This document shows positions 53,078 through 64,000 of a DNA stretch of 64,000 bases, piece after piece. A program made the position numbers and the translations under genes. The notes under the pieces were generated by a model that saw nothing but the letters and a program-made list of their open reading frames with translations, was not told the DNA's origin and did no database searches. Source of the stretch: Scatophagus argus (taxonomy: Eukaryota > Chordata > Actinopteri > Scatophagidae); NCBI RefSeq assembly GCF_020382885.2, contig NC_058511.1, forward strand, positions 6,913,501 through 6,977,500, in the 5' to 3' direction. Numbering within the stretch: position 1 is the stretch's first letter; every line of letters starts with the position of its first letter.

Positions 53078-56051
53078 CTGGAGAGAAAATGACAATAACA
53101 TACAACCTTTGGATAGCTATAGGTCATTACATCGCATTATTGAAGGAGTTTCCTCATCCCAAAACATTCAGAAAGTCACAAACTACATAAAATATGAGGA
53201 AGTACACCAAATAACAAGACTCAAGTTCTTTTTCATGCATTTAAATGTGACAAAATGACCTGGTCGCACTTTATTAGTCCTTAGAGATCAGAATTGTTCA
53301 TTTGAGGCCACTTTAAATCTCCTTATAGCTATGGAAAGTCTCAAAAGGTTTATGTTGGCAAGGGCAACCTGTGCACCTGAGGCAAAGTTTGTTATGTTCA
53401 GCAGCTCCGGGAACTGGCACTTCTTCTTGTGCCCTAAATGTTGCTGTTTGCTGAGAGAGTTAACACAGAGTATCAAAGTCCACTTTGGGCTGAGACAAAC
53501 ATCCATCACACATGTTCATCCAGAAGCACATCACACTTTACACTGCAGTTCACCTCTCACTGCTGTCAAAAGCAGAGATTTTTTTTCAGTTTGATTCATA
53601 CAGACACATGTAAGACTAATCGTAATATCGTAAGTGTTCAGTCATTAGTATCAGGGGTCTAGTTCTTACAGTTATTTTTCCATGGAGCACATTGTTAGGG
53701 ACTGTTGGAATGAAACAAAAGCTAAGTGGCTGCTGACCTGAGCTTCATATTTACCGTACAGTCATGAGAGAGCATCATCCTTCTCAATGAACTCTCTGCA
53801 AGATATTGCACATTAATTCAACATTAAAGTCACAAATCCACTGGTATTCTTCTTATTTTAAAACACATAGTTCTCAGTCCTCAGTCCATTTCTCAGCTTT
53901 GAATGCCTCTAGACATTTGTGAGAAAGTGATGACAATGTTCATCATATACAAACATTTGAAAATGTCCTTTACGACCCTTATGAAGACACAGTAATCAAT
54001 GAAAAAGTGCACGGTTAAACTGTTTTGAAATGCTGTTGAAGTTTTACTTCTTAAAGCATTCAAACTTCATGTGTGTTTTCCACTTCTCGGAGGTGTGTGA
54101 GTCTCATTCATCTTCTTGAAACACCGAAACACTGGTGGCCTCACCTCTCCGACCGACTGTGTGTGTGTGTGGTAACCATGAAAGCCTCTGGAATAGCAAA
54201 CAAACATAAAACAGCTGTCTGCAAAAAGGAAGGAGGGAGAGGATCCAAACCAGACTAGAGGCAAACGTTGTCGTGTTGACCCTCTTCTTCACACAGACAG
54301 AGCAGACAGAGATGCTCTGTTGTCAGTGCTGTTTCAGGCAAACACAGCAAGTCATTCCAGAGGCAACATGATGACCCCTGTAATGTTTTTCTCGTAATGC
54401 TGAAGGACTAAAAAAGACACAGTGGTGATAAGAGAGTGCAAAAACAGATGGTGGTTTTAGAGAAGGTGTTCAGATAATTACCCTGCAAATTAATTTATTA
54501 ACTCAGTCAAATTCACTGATCTGCTCGGTTGCTCCATCTTTACTTTGCATGCTTAGTGAATGAATGAGTGTAACTAAGTAAGAAGGGCTGAGTGTTAGGA
54601 AGTGATCATTCCTTGACCTCAAATATCAGCTCAGTTTCACTGCCAAAGTGAATTATAGCACATTGTTAATAGAAATGTCAGAGCTCATCCATCATGTTTG
54701 CCCTTCTGTGTTGACGCAGAAATACACGAATGCTATTGAAACTTACAGTTATACAACAGAGACTGATATAATGCCTCTTTTGTATTAACAGACACAATAC
54801 AATATGGACCAAAACTTAATCTTCGTGGGTCACAGTCAGCTGTGTCACGAGGTTTCATCAAGATTCAGGGTGGGCTTTATCAAAATAATATTACTTTAAT
54901 GAAGGGAGTTTGACTTGTTTGAATGATCAGAACTCATAAGCTAAAAATAGTATTTGCTTCCTTAAAGGAAATGCATGATTACAAAGCTTTTGAAGTTAAT
55001 ACAATCACAAGACATAAGACAAAGTGTTTCAAGCTACAATTCCAAAGATTTTCATGAAACTAAACCCTATTTTTTATGGCCTTTCAATGTATTTACATCT
55101 TGGCATCACCTCTATACTGTAGTTCTCACTGTTAGTAGTGGGTTATTTTGCAATAAATTCACTGGACGCAGCACATGCCACCATTACTGTTCTTCGTTTA
55201 TTGTATTATTATTATAAGCATGTTAGTGTGATTACACACATAATAACGTCAGTATTATCCCGCAGTTATTAATTTAAGAAAAGTTAAGGAAAAGACAAAT
55301 GTATGCACAACTCAATTTGTAATTATTCTTATATCCAATTTGTCTGCTTGGTTACATTTATAAAAATTATATGTCATCTAATAACATTCACAGAATCAGA
55401 AGATTAGCATTTATTATCCATAACACATAATAAAATATGTAACAGTAAAACTGTTGCTGGTTAAACTACTGTAACAGAGATACAATAAAGATAATATGCA
55501 AAATATCTTACTTAAACATTTTACTGGTTGAATACTTCAGAGCATACAGTAATTTCCTGTTAAAATATGTTACTATGTAAATCCAATTTGACAAAACTAC
55601 TATATACAATAAGCAACTTTGTACAAACATGAAACAAAACAAACATACAGTACATGGGAAACAATGAAAATAATACTTATTTTCTTAGGTTATTAGACAT
55701 CACACTGTGTTTGGTCAGGTGATCAGAGAAAATAGAGTAAGTAGCCTTTACAGCAGTTTAAAAGCATTGCATTTAATGTAAATCCAAGATCAAATGTAGA
55801 TATGGTTATTCAGTGATCCATAACAGTCCAAAACTTGAGGCATAATGGTTTTTGAATCACAGCTTCTCTCGATGTGTGGTTGAAATAGTTGTGGGAGGGG
55901 TGATGACAGGAAGCACATGTCCAAACCAGCTAGCTGTCTCTGCAGAAAGTAAATAAACAAAAGGTCAAACTGTGGTGGGTGGGATTTTTTTTTCCTTGCT
56001 ACAAATCACCCTAGAAAAAAGAGCTGTCAATACCTGCCACTGTGTCCAGCT
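53078..56051. other. Region downstream of matn3
   Basis: AT-rich, with no certain gene. It presumably contains the matn3 3' UTR: several minus-strand AATAAA motifs occur (for example near 55195 and 55409), and the real one cannot be chosen. A (GT)8-type microsatellite lies near 54157-54171. Confidence 0.4.
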
Positions 56052-59000
56052 TTAAGCACGGCCCACCATGTTCTCCAGACGCTCTATTCTCCCAGACACA
56101 TCAGCTAGTGAAAAACAGTCAAGGAGTGTCTTTTACAGGCACATAACGTAAAAAGAAATAGTGGTCATATGGTTCTCTTAAATACACCACACACTGTTAA
56201 AGTACCAACACCAGCAGGTAGAAAAAAAGCAGCTTTCGCTTCAGTGAAATGTGCTACAGAGAATGTTTATAACAAAATGTCTTCCATCTGAAACAACAGG
56301 AAGGATATGCTTGGCTGTGAGCTGCTGGATGGCGGTCTGTGTTTGCTTCTGGAAAACCAGTCTAGCTTCACATTTACAGGGATCTTCCACCACCTCCACC
56401 TTCACCTCTTTGCCAGGAGAAAGCAAATTTCACATCAGTGTAACAGATCATGTAGAGAGAGTGAAAAAAGCACACAAAATACCCTTGCTACTTTTTCCAT
56501 CAAGCCTACTGTTCAAGAACAAATAAAATATGACAGAATAGAAACACATTTAAAGATAAATACCTTTAAAAATACTCTATAATATTAATTTCTCTTTGCC
56601 ATTAGGGTGTCTCAATTCTATAATATTACCCAATAATTGTCCAACAAATGCTACAGTAAGTGGTGAACTACAGGGTCAGGAATTATGCACCAGTTGGTTG
56701 CGATGTTGTGAAGGCCCACTTAGAAGCCAAACACAAACTGCACATTGCCTTTAAAGCTTTTACAGGCATACTTTTAGCTCTTGAGCAGCATCAGTGTCGC
56801 AGCAAAAAGGCACATTTGCTGCAGGAATCCATACAAGTTGTTCTTACGTTTCAGTGAACACGTTTTCTTGTCCGCGTTCAAGATATAACCATTCCGGCAC
56901 TTGCAGTAATAGGAGGCATTGCTGTTGACACATGTGTGTTCGCAGTCATGTCCCATGGCACAGGGGTCCAGACCTGGAATAAGCCGGGATTAAGGAAGGG
57001 CGCTGTCAAGATGGCAGCATGGATACAGATTCATGTGCTATAAGCAGGTAGCTCATGTTAGGTAAGGTAGTGCTCTGCAAATTGCAAAAAATCCACTAAA
57101 CCATCCTCATGGTCATCAGAATCTCTTTCAAATGGATATATGTTGACAAAAGAAGTAAAATAAATTGTTGTTTTTACTGCTATAGCTATTTTGATTCAAT
57201 TTATGATTGGAAAATAAAATTTGTATTTTATTAGTTTGTACTTGACCACATATGACTTGCGGAGGAAAACATGGTCCATTCTTACACCTTCACCACGTCT
57301 CAGCCAAGGTCATTTGAGAACTGCTTAGGTTCACTGTGTGTTGGACAACACAGCTAAAATCACAGAACCCTGAAGTACAACAGTGATCAGAGTTACATGG
57401 ACAAACACAAACATCAGATAGTAACATGGAAACAACAAAAAAACAAAAAAAACAAGTTTACAGCAGAACCTCACCTGTCTAAATCTTTGAAGTTCTTGTT
57501 CCTGAATATTTTTGGTTGCTTGGTTGTTTTTTCTGCAGGTTGTTTTACGACAATAACAATAAAGTCTTTGCTCATGTACATATTTAGGTGCATTAGACTG
57601 GTTTAGAAAAGTGAGGTTCTACTGTACATTTAAATAATTTCACATAAAAAAGGGACACATTCAAAGCAATCACCATAATGATGTTTTGTTTGCAAAATAA
57701 ATAACTAATGATCATATCATCATATACATTTTTTGCTTTAAAAAATAAGAAGATGAAAGTTTAGGGCTGTACGGCCCCAAGACTTTACATTGGTTTAACA
57801 TGGCTACTGCAAGCAGGTTCTAGTGCCGACATCTGCAGTCCATGTGGGGGTTGGGAGCATCTGATGTTTTTCTTCAAGATTTCAGCATTTATAATTTATC
57901 ACAATCTCTATCTATCCACAATCTGCAACAAAACCCCCTGTAGACTGTAGGTGCCCCTCACCTAGGAACTAGAACCAAGGTTAATGGTGAGGAAAAAGAT
58001 CTCACAGATCTCTTTGTCCTACCACACAAGGTCTCCCTGAACTTGGATGTGAGCTTCTCAATAACACCGTAGGTCTCCACATAAAAGACGTGGTCCTCCA
58101 GAGGAATGCTGGCCATCTGCTGCAGGGAGCGCATGTCGGCGCGGTCCACCCCAACAGCGTAGATCTCGATGCCTGAGGCCCGAGCTGCAGCGGACACTTC
58201 CTCCACCTGGTCTTGAGGTCTCCCGTCTGTCACAATTATGGCCACTTTGGAGATGTTTCTGGAGCGAGGCCGGGCTCCAGACTGCTCAGTGAAGGCTTCG
58301 TTCACTGCTGTCTTGATGGCAAGGCCAGTCATGGTGCCGGCTGCCAAAGGCTCGATGCGGGAGATGGCTTTTTTCATGTCAGGCTTGTTGAAATGGTCTT
58401 TGAGAAGGAATTCGATTTTGACCGTGCTGGCATAGTTGACCACAGCCACCCTGGTGGCATCTGTGCCGACGTCCAATGTGTCAACCATGTCAGCCAGGAA
58501 TATTTTCACCTTCTCAAACTCACCAGGACGCACACTGCGAGAGCTGTCAATGATGAAGACCAGGTCCAGGGGACGGCTCCTGCACTGAGAGTCTGTCTCT
58601 GGTGATCAACCAAACCATGGCAGGATTAAGTCCATTTAATACTAAAAACGCTGTTCATTACTCAGAGAAACAGTCAAGCTGGTTGGTTAAACTGCCATAG
58701 GACGAATGATACAGTTAACAATCAAGAACAAAACACAGGACATTTTGGGATGCACAATACACGTTCCAGTTAAAACCAAACGGAACTGTTGTGCATCGCT
58801 GCAGTGGTAAAAGGTTGGGATTTGGGTGAAATGATACAGTATGCGATAATTCATACCGTGTCATTTCAGTGTTCCAACAGTGCATCAGAAACATATCCTT
58901 TTATCTAATTCCATTGAGTGAAAAGGATGCTTCATGCCCACACATAAAAAGTGACACAATACCTAACGAGACAGGTGTTAGGAGCCCTGCCTGTCCAATC

Positions 59001-61222
59001 ACATTCAGCTACACAAAAAGACATTTCATTAAAGTTTAGCTTCACATCCCCAGTTTTATTCCATTTAGACTTAATCTTATTTAGTCTTTGGTCTTATTTT
59101 AAACTTGCAATGTAAATTTCAAGTGGCGTTTTTTTTAGGTTTTTGTCATCAGACATCTTAATCGCTGTGCACAGCTCCCATTCCTTTATAAATTCAAATA
59201 GGATGAATATTGAAATGCTAATTCACTCCATTACCAAGGTTGCTAATTTTGTCTCCTACCTCTGAAATATATCACTATATTGGTCACTATATGGTCACTT
59301 GGCAAATAAAGCTGATTCTGATTTTCATAAATACACTTATTCACTTCCTTGCAAAGATCCACTCATCTTGCACTGATCTACTGTTCTGTCTACACAGTAA
59401 ATATGAAGTTAAAACCAGCAAACAGTTAACTTAGCTTAGCACAAATACAGGAGGTATTAATGAGTGATCTTTAGAAGTGCCGGTAGGTGGTCTAAGTCTT
59501 GCTGACCTCTGGACAAAGCCAGGCTAGCAGTTTAGCTAACAGAGATAGATTCTCAGTCATCCAGGTCATCTTGCGCAGAAGAGCTCTTCTACCTAAGCTA
59601 ACAGTCTGCAGCTTTACATTTAACAAATATGTAAGTGATACTGATCTTCTAACCTCACTCTCAGCAAGAGTAGGAGTCTTTCACAAAATGTCAATTTACT
59701 CCTTTAAATGAAACAACATCTGCTTTAAGTGGATATTTCTGCATATTTCTAATGTGTCTCAAAGTGAAACAAGTAGGCCTGACCTGGAAAGCATTTAGGA
59801 GCATTGGTTGGGTTGGCAAGCAAACCTGACTGGTAATATTCTACCTGTCTCCACAGCACTGACGGTGGTGATGAAGCCGCTTTGGGTACTGACCGGTAGC
59901 GTCACAGGAGCGGTGGTCTCCACTGGCGCCACAGTGGTCACCACCACCGGCATCATGGTTGTCAGAGGTGCCATGGTAGTCGCTGGCAGAGTTGGCAGCA
60001 CTGTTGGCTCTGATAGAGTTGGAAGTGTAGGGAGGTGTACCACAGGTATTGTTGGGTCTGCCTTTGTTGGGCACGGACCTTTCAATTTGTAAGGGAATAG
60101 GCCTTTGAGCCTTTGATGGGGATGGTGAGCGACTGGTGGAGACAGACCTTTGTATATGTGATGCATGTGTGGTGCCACTGGCCCTTTGAATCTGTGGTGA
60201 TAGGGCGGCATGGGGACTGAGGGTCTGTGGTAAGTCACTGGAGGAGATAGAGGAATAGGTCGGTACACTACCGGTGGAGGGATCCTTGGTGGCTGGTAGT
60301 GGTAGTGATACCCTCCTCTATACGTGTAATCACTTCTGTGAACTACAGGGCCACCAGGAAGGAAAAGTGATAGAGAACATTAGTAAGCTGAAAGAAGGCA
60401 AACAAGAAAGTTGTGTAAGCTGACACTGTAAAGTACGTTGTAGTGAAATACACAACAACTTTCGCTTTCTTGGGACACAAACAAATTATTAGTTGAAGCA
60501 TGAGTGGAAGTTCAGCCAATTGGGTTGTTTGCAGCAAGCTGGGATTATCCTGTGCAGTGCTTGTGAAACACCCAGCCAAGACTTTCAGATTTCATGCATG
60601 TTGTGTTTGAGAAAAGTGTCAATCCCGTTGGTTAGATTCAATTTTTGAAAGATGATAAAATATCTAGCCTAAAAAAGCAAAAACCTTGCTTAAATACCAG
60701 TACAACAATGCAAAAAATACTTCATTACTGTACAAGTTCTGCATTCACAACTTACTTTAGAAGTGAATGGAACCACCAATAGTTTGTGTACATGAACCTG
60801 TCAAATAAAATTTCTTAATGTAATGTAGGGACTTAAACATATTAAGCAACACACAGTCGTCTACCTCAACACTGTCCTTGAAGTTGGACACTTTAGTAAA
60901 TGTAGCCAAACAGTTACTTTGCATCATTGGTGTTAAGACGCTGCAGTATTGCTACTTTTACTTAAGAAAAATACAGCCTACTTCTGTCACCGCTGCTATA
61001 AAGTCCCAGCTGAAAATGACTAGTATTGCAGGCACAATTTCAGTAAAACTTACTTGCTGGATTGAGGGTTCTGAAGGGTGGTCGGCCGTTGTTTCTGGTT
61101 TGTGCGTAGCTTTGTGCGGCTATGAGCTGCGGCTCCCCCGCACTGAGGGGTTGGTACGTGGCCAGGACCTCCGACAGCAGCAGCGAAGCGCAGCACAGCA
61201 GGCTCCAGAGTAAAGACTTCAT
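56052..61222 (-). CDS. matn3: Matrilin-3, fish form with Pro/Thr-rich insert and one EGF module
   Basis: Secreted cartilage matrix adaptor that assembles through a C-terminal coiled coil. Exons on the minus strand: 61054-61222 (signal [21 protein letters not shown]), 59845-60342 (Tyr/His/Pro-rich then Thr/Pro/Val-rich), 58023-58598 (von Willebrand A domain), 56848-56973 (EGF), 56309-56407 and 56052-56107 (coiled coil). The product is 507 aa in continuous phase. The A domain has MIDAS residues DSSRS and [10 protein letters not shown] and ends [13 protein letters not shown], nearly as in MATN3. The EGF exon reads [16 protein letters not shown] to [10 protein letters not shown]. The coiled coil starts after EDPCKCEA, whose cysteines make interchain bonds. 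Mammalian MATN3 has four EGF modules; only one is found here. The last intron is AT-AC (see 56108-56308). The start is ATG at 61222; an out-of-frame ATG precedes it by 8 nt. Confidence 0.93.
56108..56308 (-). other. U12-type AT-AC intron in matn3
   Basis: The intron starts ATATCCTT at 56308-56301, the full U12 donor consensus, and ends CAC at 56108. A branch-site match TCCTTGAC at 56125-56118 (consensus TCCTTRAC) has its A 11 nt from the acceptor. Joining at these points gives [12 protein letters not shown] in frame, the expected coiled-coil heptads, while no GT-AG pair does. Matrilin genes are known for an AT-AC intron at this position. Confidence 0.9.
59845..60342 (-). other. Low-complexity Pro/His/Thr-rich exon of matn3
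   Basis: This 166-codon exon lies between the signal-peptide exon and the A domain. Its first half has a loose unit around KG-(P/L) ([32 protein letters not shown]). Its second half is mucin-like, rich in Thr, Pro and Val ([17 protein letters not shown]). Mammalian MATN3 lacks it. I recall Pro/Ser/Thr-rich, alternatively spliced segments in zebrafish matrilins. The exon is a multiple of three, so skipping it would keep the frame. Confidence 0.75.
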
Positions 61223-62748
61223 CTTATCATGCAGCAGAGAGTCCACCGGTGGTCTGTCCGCTTCCTGCTCTCAGTCTCAGGGTCCTGCTCAGCTCAGCGG
61301 AGGTTTGACCGCCTCTACATATGAGGGGCTCCTCAGCCCAACACGTCAAACGGTCTGCCCAATCCCGAGGTGGGACATGACCTTCGGGCCACGGTAAAAG
61401 ACGGTATGGAGGACGATATACAAAACGAGCCAACATGTCTTAAGAGATGCAACACTTTCCAAACATTTTGACCTGAAACCTAAAATGTCGCGAGAGTAAT
61501 TCCAATTTATTTTCAATTTATTAGATTGACTTTTCAGGCAAATTTAAAAAGACTTTGTCTAAAAATTCTAAAAACACAAATGTTTAAATCTTCACCAGAA
61601 TAAATGGACTTAAACATTCTAGAAAAGTTAAAACAAAAAGTTAACTTTTAGACACATGTCCCCTTCTTCACATTTAATACATTTTCCACACTCAGTCTCA
61701 TCTACTGCTTTTGGACTATTTCACTATGGACTATAACTTTTTTCCCCTCAGGGTTTTCACTTCTTGAGATGATGTGAGTTTCTAAATGTATTCTCTTGAA
61801 TTTTGACAAAACTATTTAGTATTTAGAATGGCTACTTTTCAGCCAACAAGCATGAGAAGCTTTCAAACTGTCAGAAAGGTGAAATCTGCTAATCTTCTGA
61901 TGAACAGCTCAGGAACAGCATTTGACATGAACAAAAGAGTCATGAGGATATAAATGTTCTGAAACGTTTATTGAAGTCAACGTTTTTCCACTAGGATAAA
62001 ATCATATTACCAATAAAGAAATTGGGTGTGGTGGTGGGGGGTTGCCGACAAGCATGCAACTACTAATGTTCACAAGACTAGCTGTTTGCTCCAGACATCA
62101 GGTGAGAAAGAAAAGCAGAGAAAATGATTCATCATCAGTGCCCTCTGCTGTCTCTCTCTGTCCATCTCACCTGGAAAAACTATTCACTAGCTTTGCTAAC
62201 ACGCCAGGGCAGCACAGAGTGATGAAAATGTTATGGATGGCGATGAACCAAACAACAGCAAAGCTAAATAAATAACAGACAAAAAAAGTGCCACAGACTC
62301 CATTCAAGACTGAGCTGGAATAGTCTAGATCTTTATAATCAGGGAGGGAAAGTAACACAATTCAACAATAAGAGCTATAATAAGTGGATTGTCATAGTTT
62401 TGTTGTTTTTTGTTTTTTTTTACACTTCATATATCAATCTATAGATAGGATGGTGCTGGACTGATGATAGCGTTTCAAGCATGTTCACATGTATCCCTTT
62501 TACTAAGACATAAAAAAAGGCCAGAGGGGGCTGGTAGCTTTTCAAACATCACATTCATTCAGATTTCAGTCTTTCCCACCTTTCTTCTCTCGCACCTCCA
62601 GGATGCTCTTCAGAGACACAGAGGGGAGGGTTGAACGAAACACTTCCAGTGGCCTTACACATACACACTAGGTCAGACAGAAGTAAGGGAAAGTAGGAAT
62701 GCATATGGTGGCGTGTATGTGTATGTGTTTTGGCAACAGGGCTGGTGC
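61223..62748. other. matn3 5' flank and laptm4a 3' UTR
   Basis: 61223-61450 is moderately GC-rich and should contain the matn3 leader and promoter. The part from about 61960 to 62748 is probably the laptm4a 3' UTR: on the minus strand an AATAAA lies at 61967-61972. The short piece between them is AT-rich with nothing recognised. Confidence 0.45.
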
Positions 62749-64000
62749 TTAAGCAGGCATGTAAGGGGGAGGTGGCTCCTTCTCTGGCATCTTCATTGCC
62801 ATCTCGTAAGTGGGCAGGATGTACTGGAGAAGAAAGAGAAAAAACAAAGTTGCTGTACAAAAGAGTGGACATTTGATCGAAAACGGATGTTTCTGAGCCA
62901 GTGCAGGTTGCGACGTTATTTTCTTTATTGATTAATCTGGTGATTAATTTCTCAATTAATTGTTAGGTTTATGAACTGTCAGGAAATAGTAAAACATTTC
63001 CCAGTGCTCAAACCAACAAATATCCACTTCATTGTCATAGAATAATAAGCAATAACCAAAAAGACCAAAACAACTTGGATTTGTTTCAACTTCTCAAATG
63101 TGATGGCATGTTGGTTTTATTAGTCTTTTATGATAATAAACTGAATATATTTTGGCTTTTGGTGGTCAGTTGGTCAAAAGTTCATCTGAATGTGAATCTT
63201 GGACACCAAATAATCAAATAATTAATTAACTGACAAATAAGTGGTTGATTAATCACTCATGAAAATACTGTTACTTTTGCTTTTGCCACAAAAGGATATT
63301 CTAAGGAAAGGATTTCTAATTTTACTGTAATGGTTTTAAAGATGCATTTTCAGATTGTCACTGTGGGGATGAGACACCACCTGCTGGCTGAACCTCAATA
63401 TTACACATTACTGCATTTGATAGTGTCAAGTGTGTTTTTTGTGACAGTAAATACTGAGTGTCTCAGTCAATGTGAATACCTGGGGCGGGGTCTCAAAGGC
63501 AGGGTAGACGGCAATCTCTGGCATGTTCCTGTTGTTGATGTACTTGTAGCAGTTCCACACACAGTTGATCAAGTAGGCCTGCAAAGTAAATATAAGACAG
63601 CTTGGGCTGTAACTTTTAGTGTATCCGCAGACAGGACAAAAATATACGTTTTCTCAAAGTACTCTTCTTCTCAAAGTGCTCTTCTTTTGCTTTAGAGTAA
63701 CATAAATTAACCAACACATGGAATAAACCAGGTTTAACTGAAAACAACCACTGATTTCACCTTGAGGATGATGAGGAAGGCAAAGAAGATCAGCACAAAG
63801 AGCAGCAGGCAGCTGGAGTCCAGAGAGAGGAGGTTATCCTTGTAGGGGAAATCCGGCTAAGGAGGAAAAGAACACACAACGTCAGATAACCCCTCGTTAT
63901 ATGTATTTCAACTCACACACCACCACTGACACCATGCAATGGAAAGAAAAAGCTGAAGACTTGTGACTGCGGACTGACCAGCTGGTCCAGGTAGTCCTTG
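62749..64000 (-). CDS. laptm4a: Lysosomal transmembrane protein LAPTM4A, C-terminal part (continues past right edge)
   Basis: Four-span membrane protein of late endosomes and lysosomes. Exons on the minus strand: 63979-64000 (partial, KDYLDQL), 63761-63856 (PDFPYKDN, then the last hydrophobic span with [16 protein letters not shown]), 63480-63578 ([18 protein letters not shown] and [15 protein letters not shown]) and 62749-62823 ([17 protein letters not shown], then PPPYMPA and stop). All junctions are GT-AG, and the three complete exons are multiples of three. The sequence is almost identical to mammalian LAPTM4A. The tail carries two PY motifs (PPQY across an exon junction and PPPY), which in this family bind Nedd4-type ubiquitin ligases for lysosomal sorting. 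LAPTM4B is less similar at the C-terminus. In human, LAPTM4A also neighbours MATN3. Confidence 0.96.

Noticed and set aside
61223-61246. Upstream start of matn3 at a GTG codon (61246)
   Set aside because: Not an ATG; the signal peptide begins properly at the ATG at 61222.

Overview
The window is nuclear DNA from a ray-finned (teleost) fish. It has split genes with GT-AG introns, often only 70-300 nt long, and its protein-coding exons are clearly vertebrate. It also carries dispersed repeats I know from spiny-rayed fish genomes: a tRNA-derived SINE with a 'ggatggatgga' tail, Tc1-like transposon relics, and repeat tails of the 'aataaacctgattctgattc' type. I see no bacterial, phage or retroviral genes and no CRISPR array.

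Layout. (1) 99-3264, minus: the first eleven coding exons of a tau-tubulin kinase 2 gene (ttbk2), which runs off the left edge. (2) 7229-14938, plus: mideas (elmsan1), an ELM2-SANT histone-deacetylase complex subunit with a long glutamine-rich first coding exon. It is head to head with ttbk2; a SINE with perfect target-site duplications lies between them. (3) 14939-32884: about 18 kb without a recognisable host gene, holding two broken Tc1-like transposase fragments and several old repeat pieces. (4) 32885-34384, minus: kcns3, a silent Kv9.3-type potassium channel subunit with a one-exon coding region and a spliced 5' leader. (5) 36615-43226 plus and 45056-49708 minus: two 21-exon egg-coat genes of the ZPAX type, tail to tail, with almost identical exon lengths. 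(6) 50660-51829, minus: ttc32, a small TPR protein. (7) 56052-61222, minus: a matrilin-3 gene with a fish-type Pro/Thr/His-rich exon, a single EGF module and a U12-type AT-AC intron in the coiled coil. (8) 62749-64000, minus: the last four coding exons of laptm4a, which runs off the right edge.

The genes are not an operon and have unrelated jobs: cilium assembly (ttbk2), mitotic HDAC complex (mideas), channel modulation (kcns3), egg envelope (zpax pair), cartilage matrix (matn3) and lysosomal membrane (laptm4a). Their order is informative as synteny. kcns3, ttc32, matn3 and laptm4a match the human 2p24 neighbourhood, and ZPAX is a gene mammals have lost. ttbk2 and mideas lie on other human chromosomes (15 and 14), so a fish-lineage junction falls in the gene-poor interval. 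The points I would look at first are the inverted zpax pair, the AT-AC intron with a near-consensus branch site, the GC-AG intron found in only one zpax copy, and the unassigned spliced-looking ORF near 53 kb. All exon borders were read by eye from splice signals, reading phase and family alignment from memory; no search was run.
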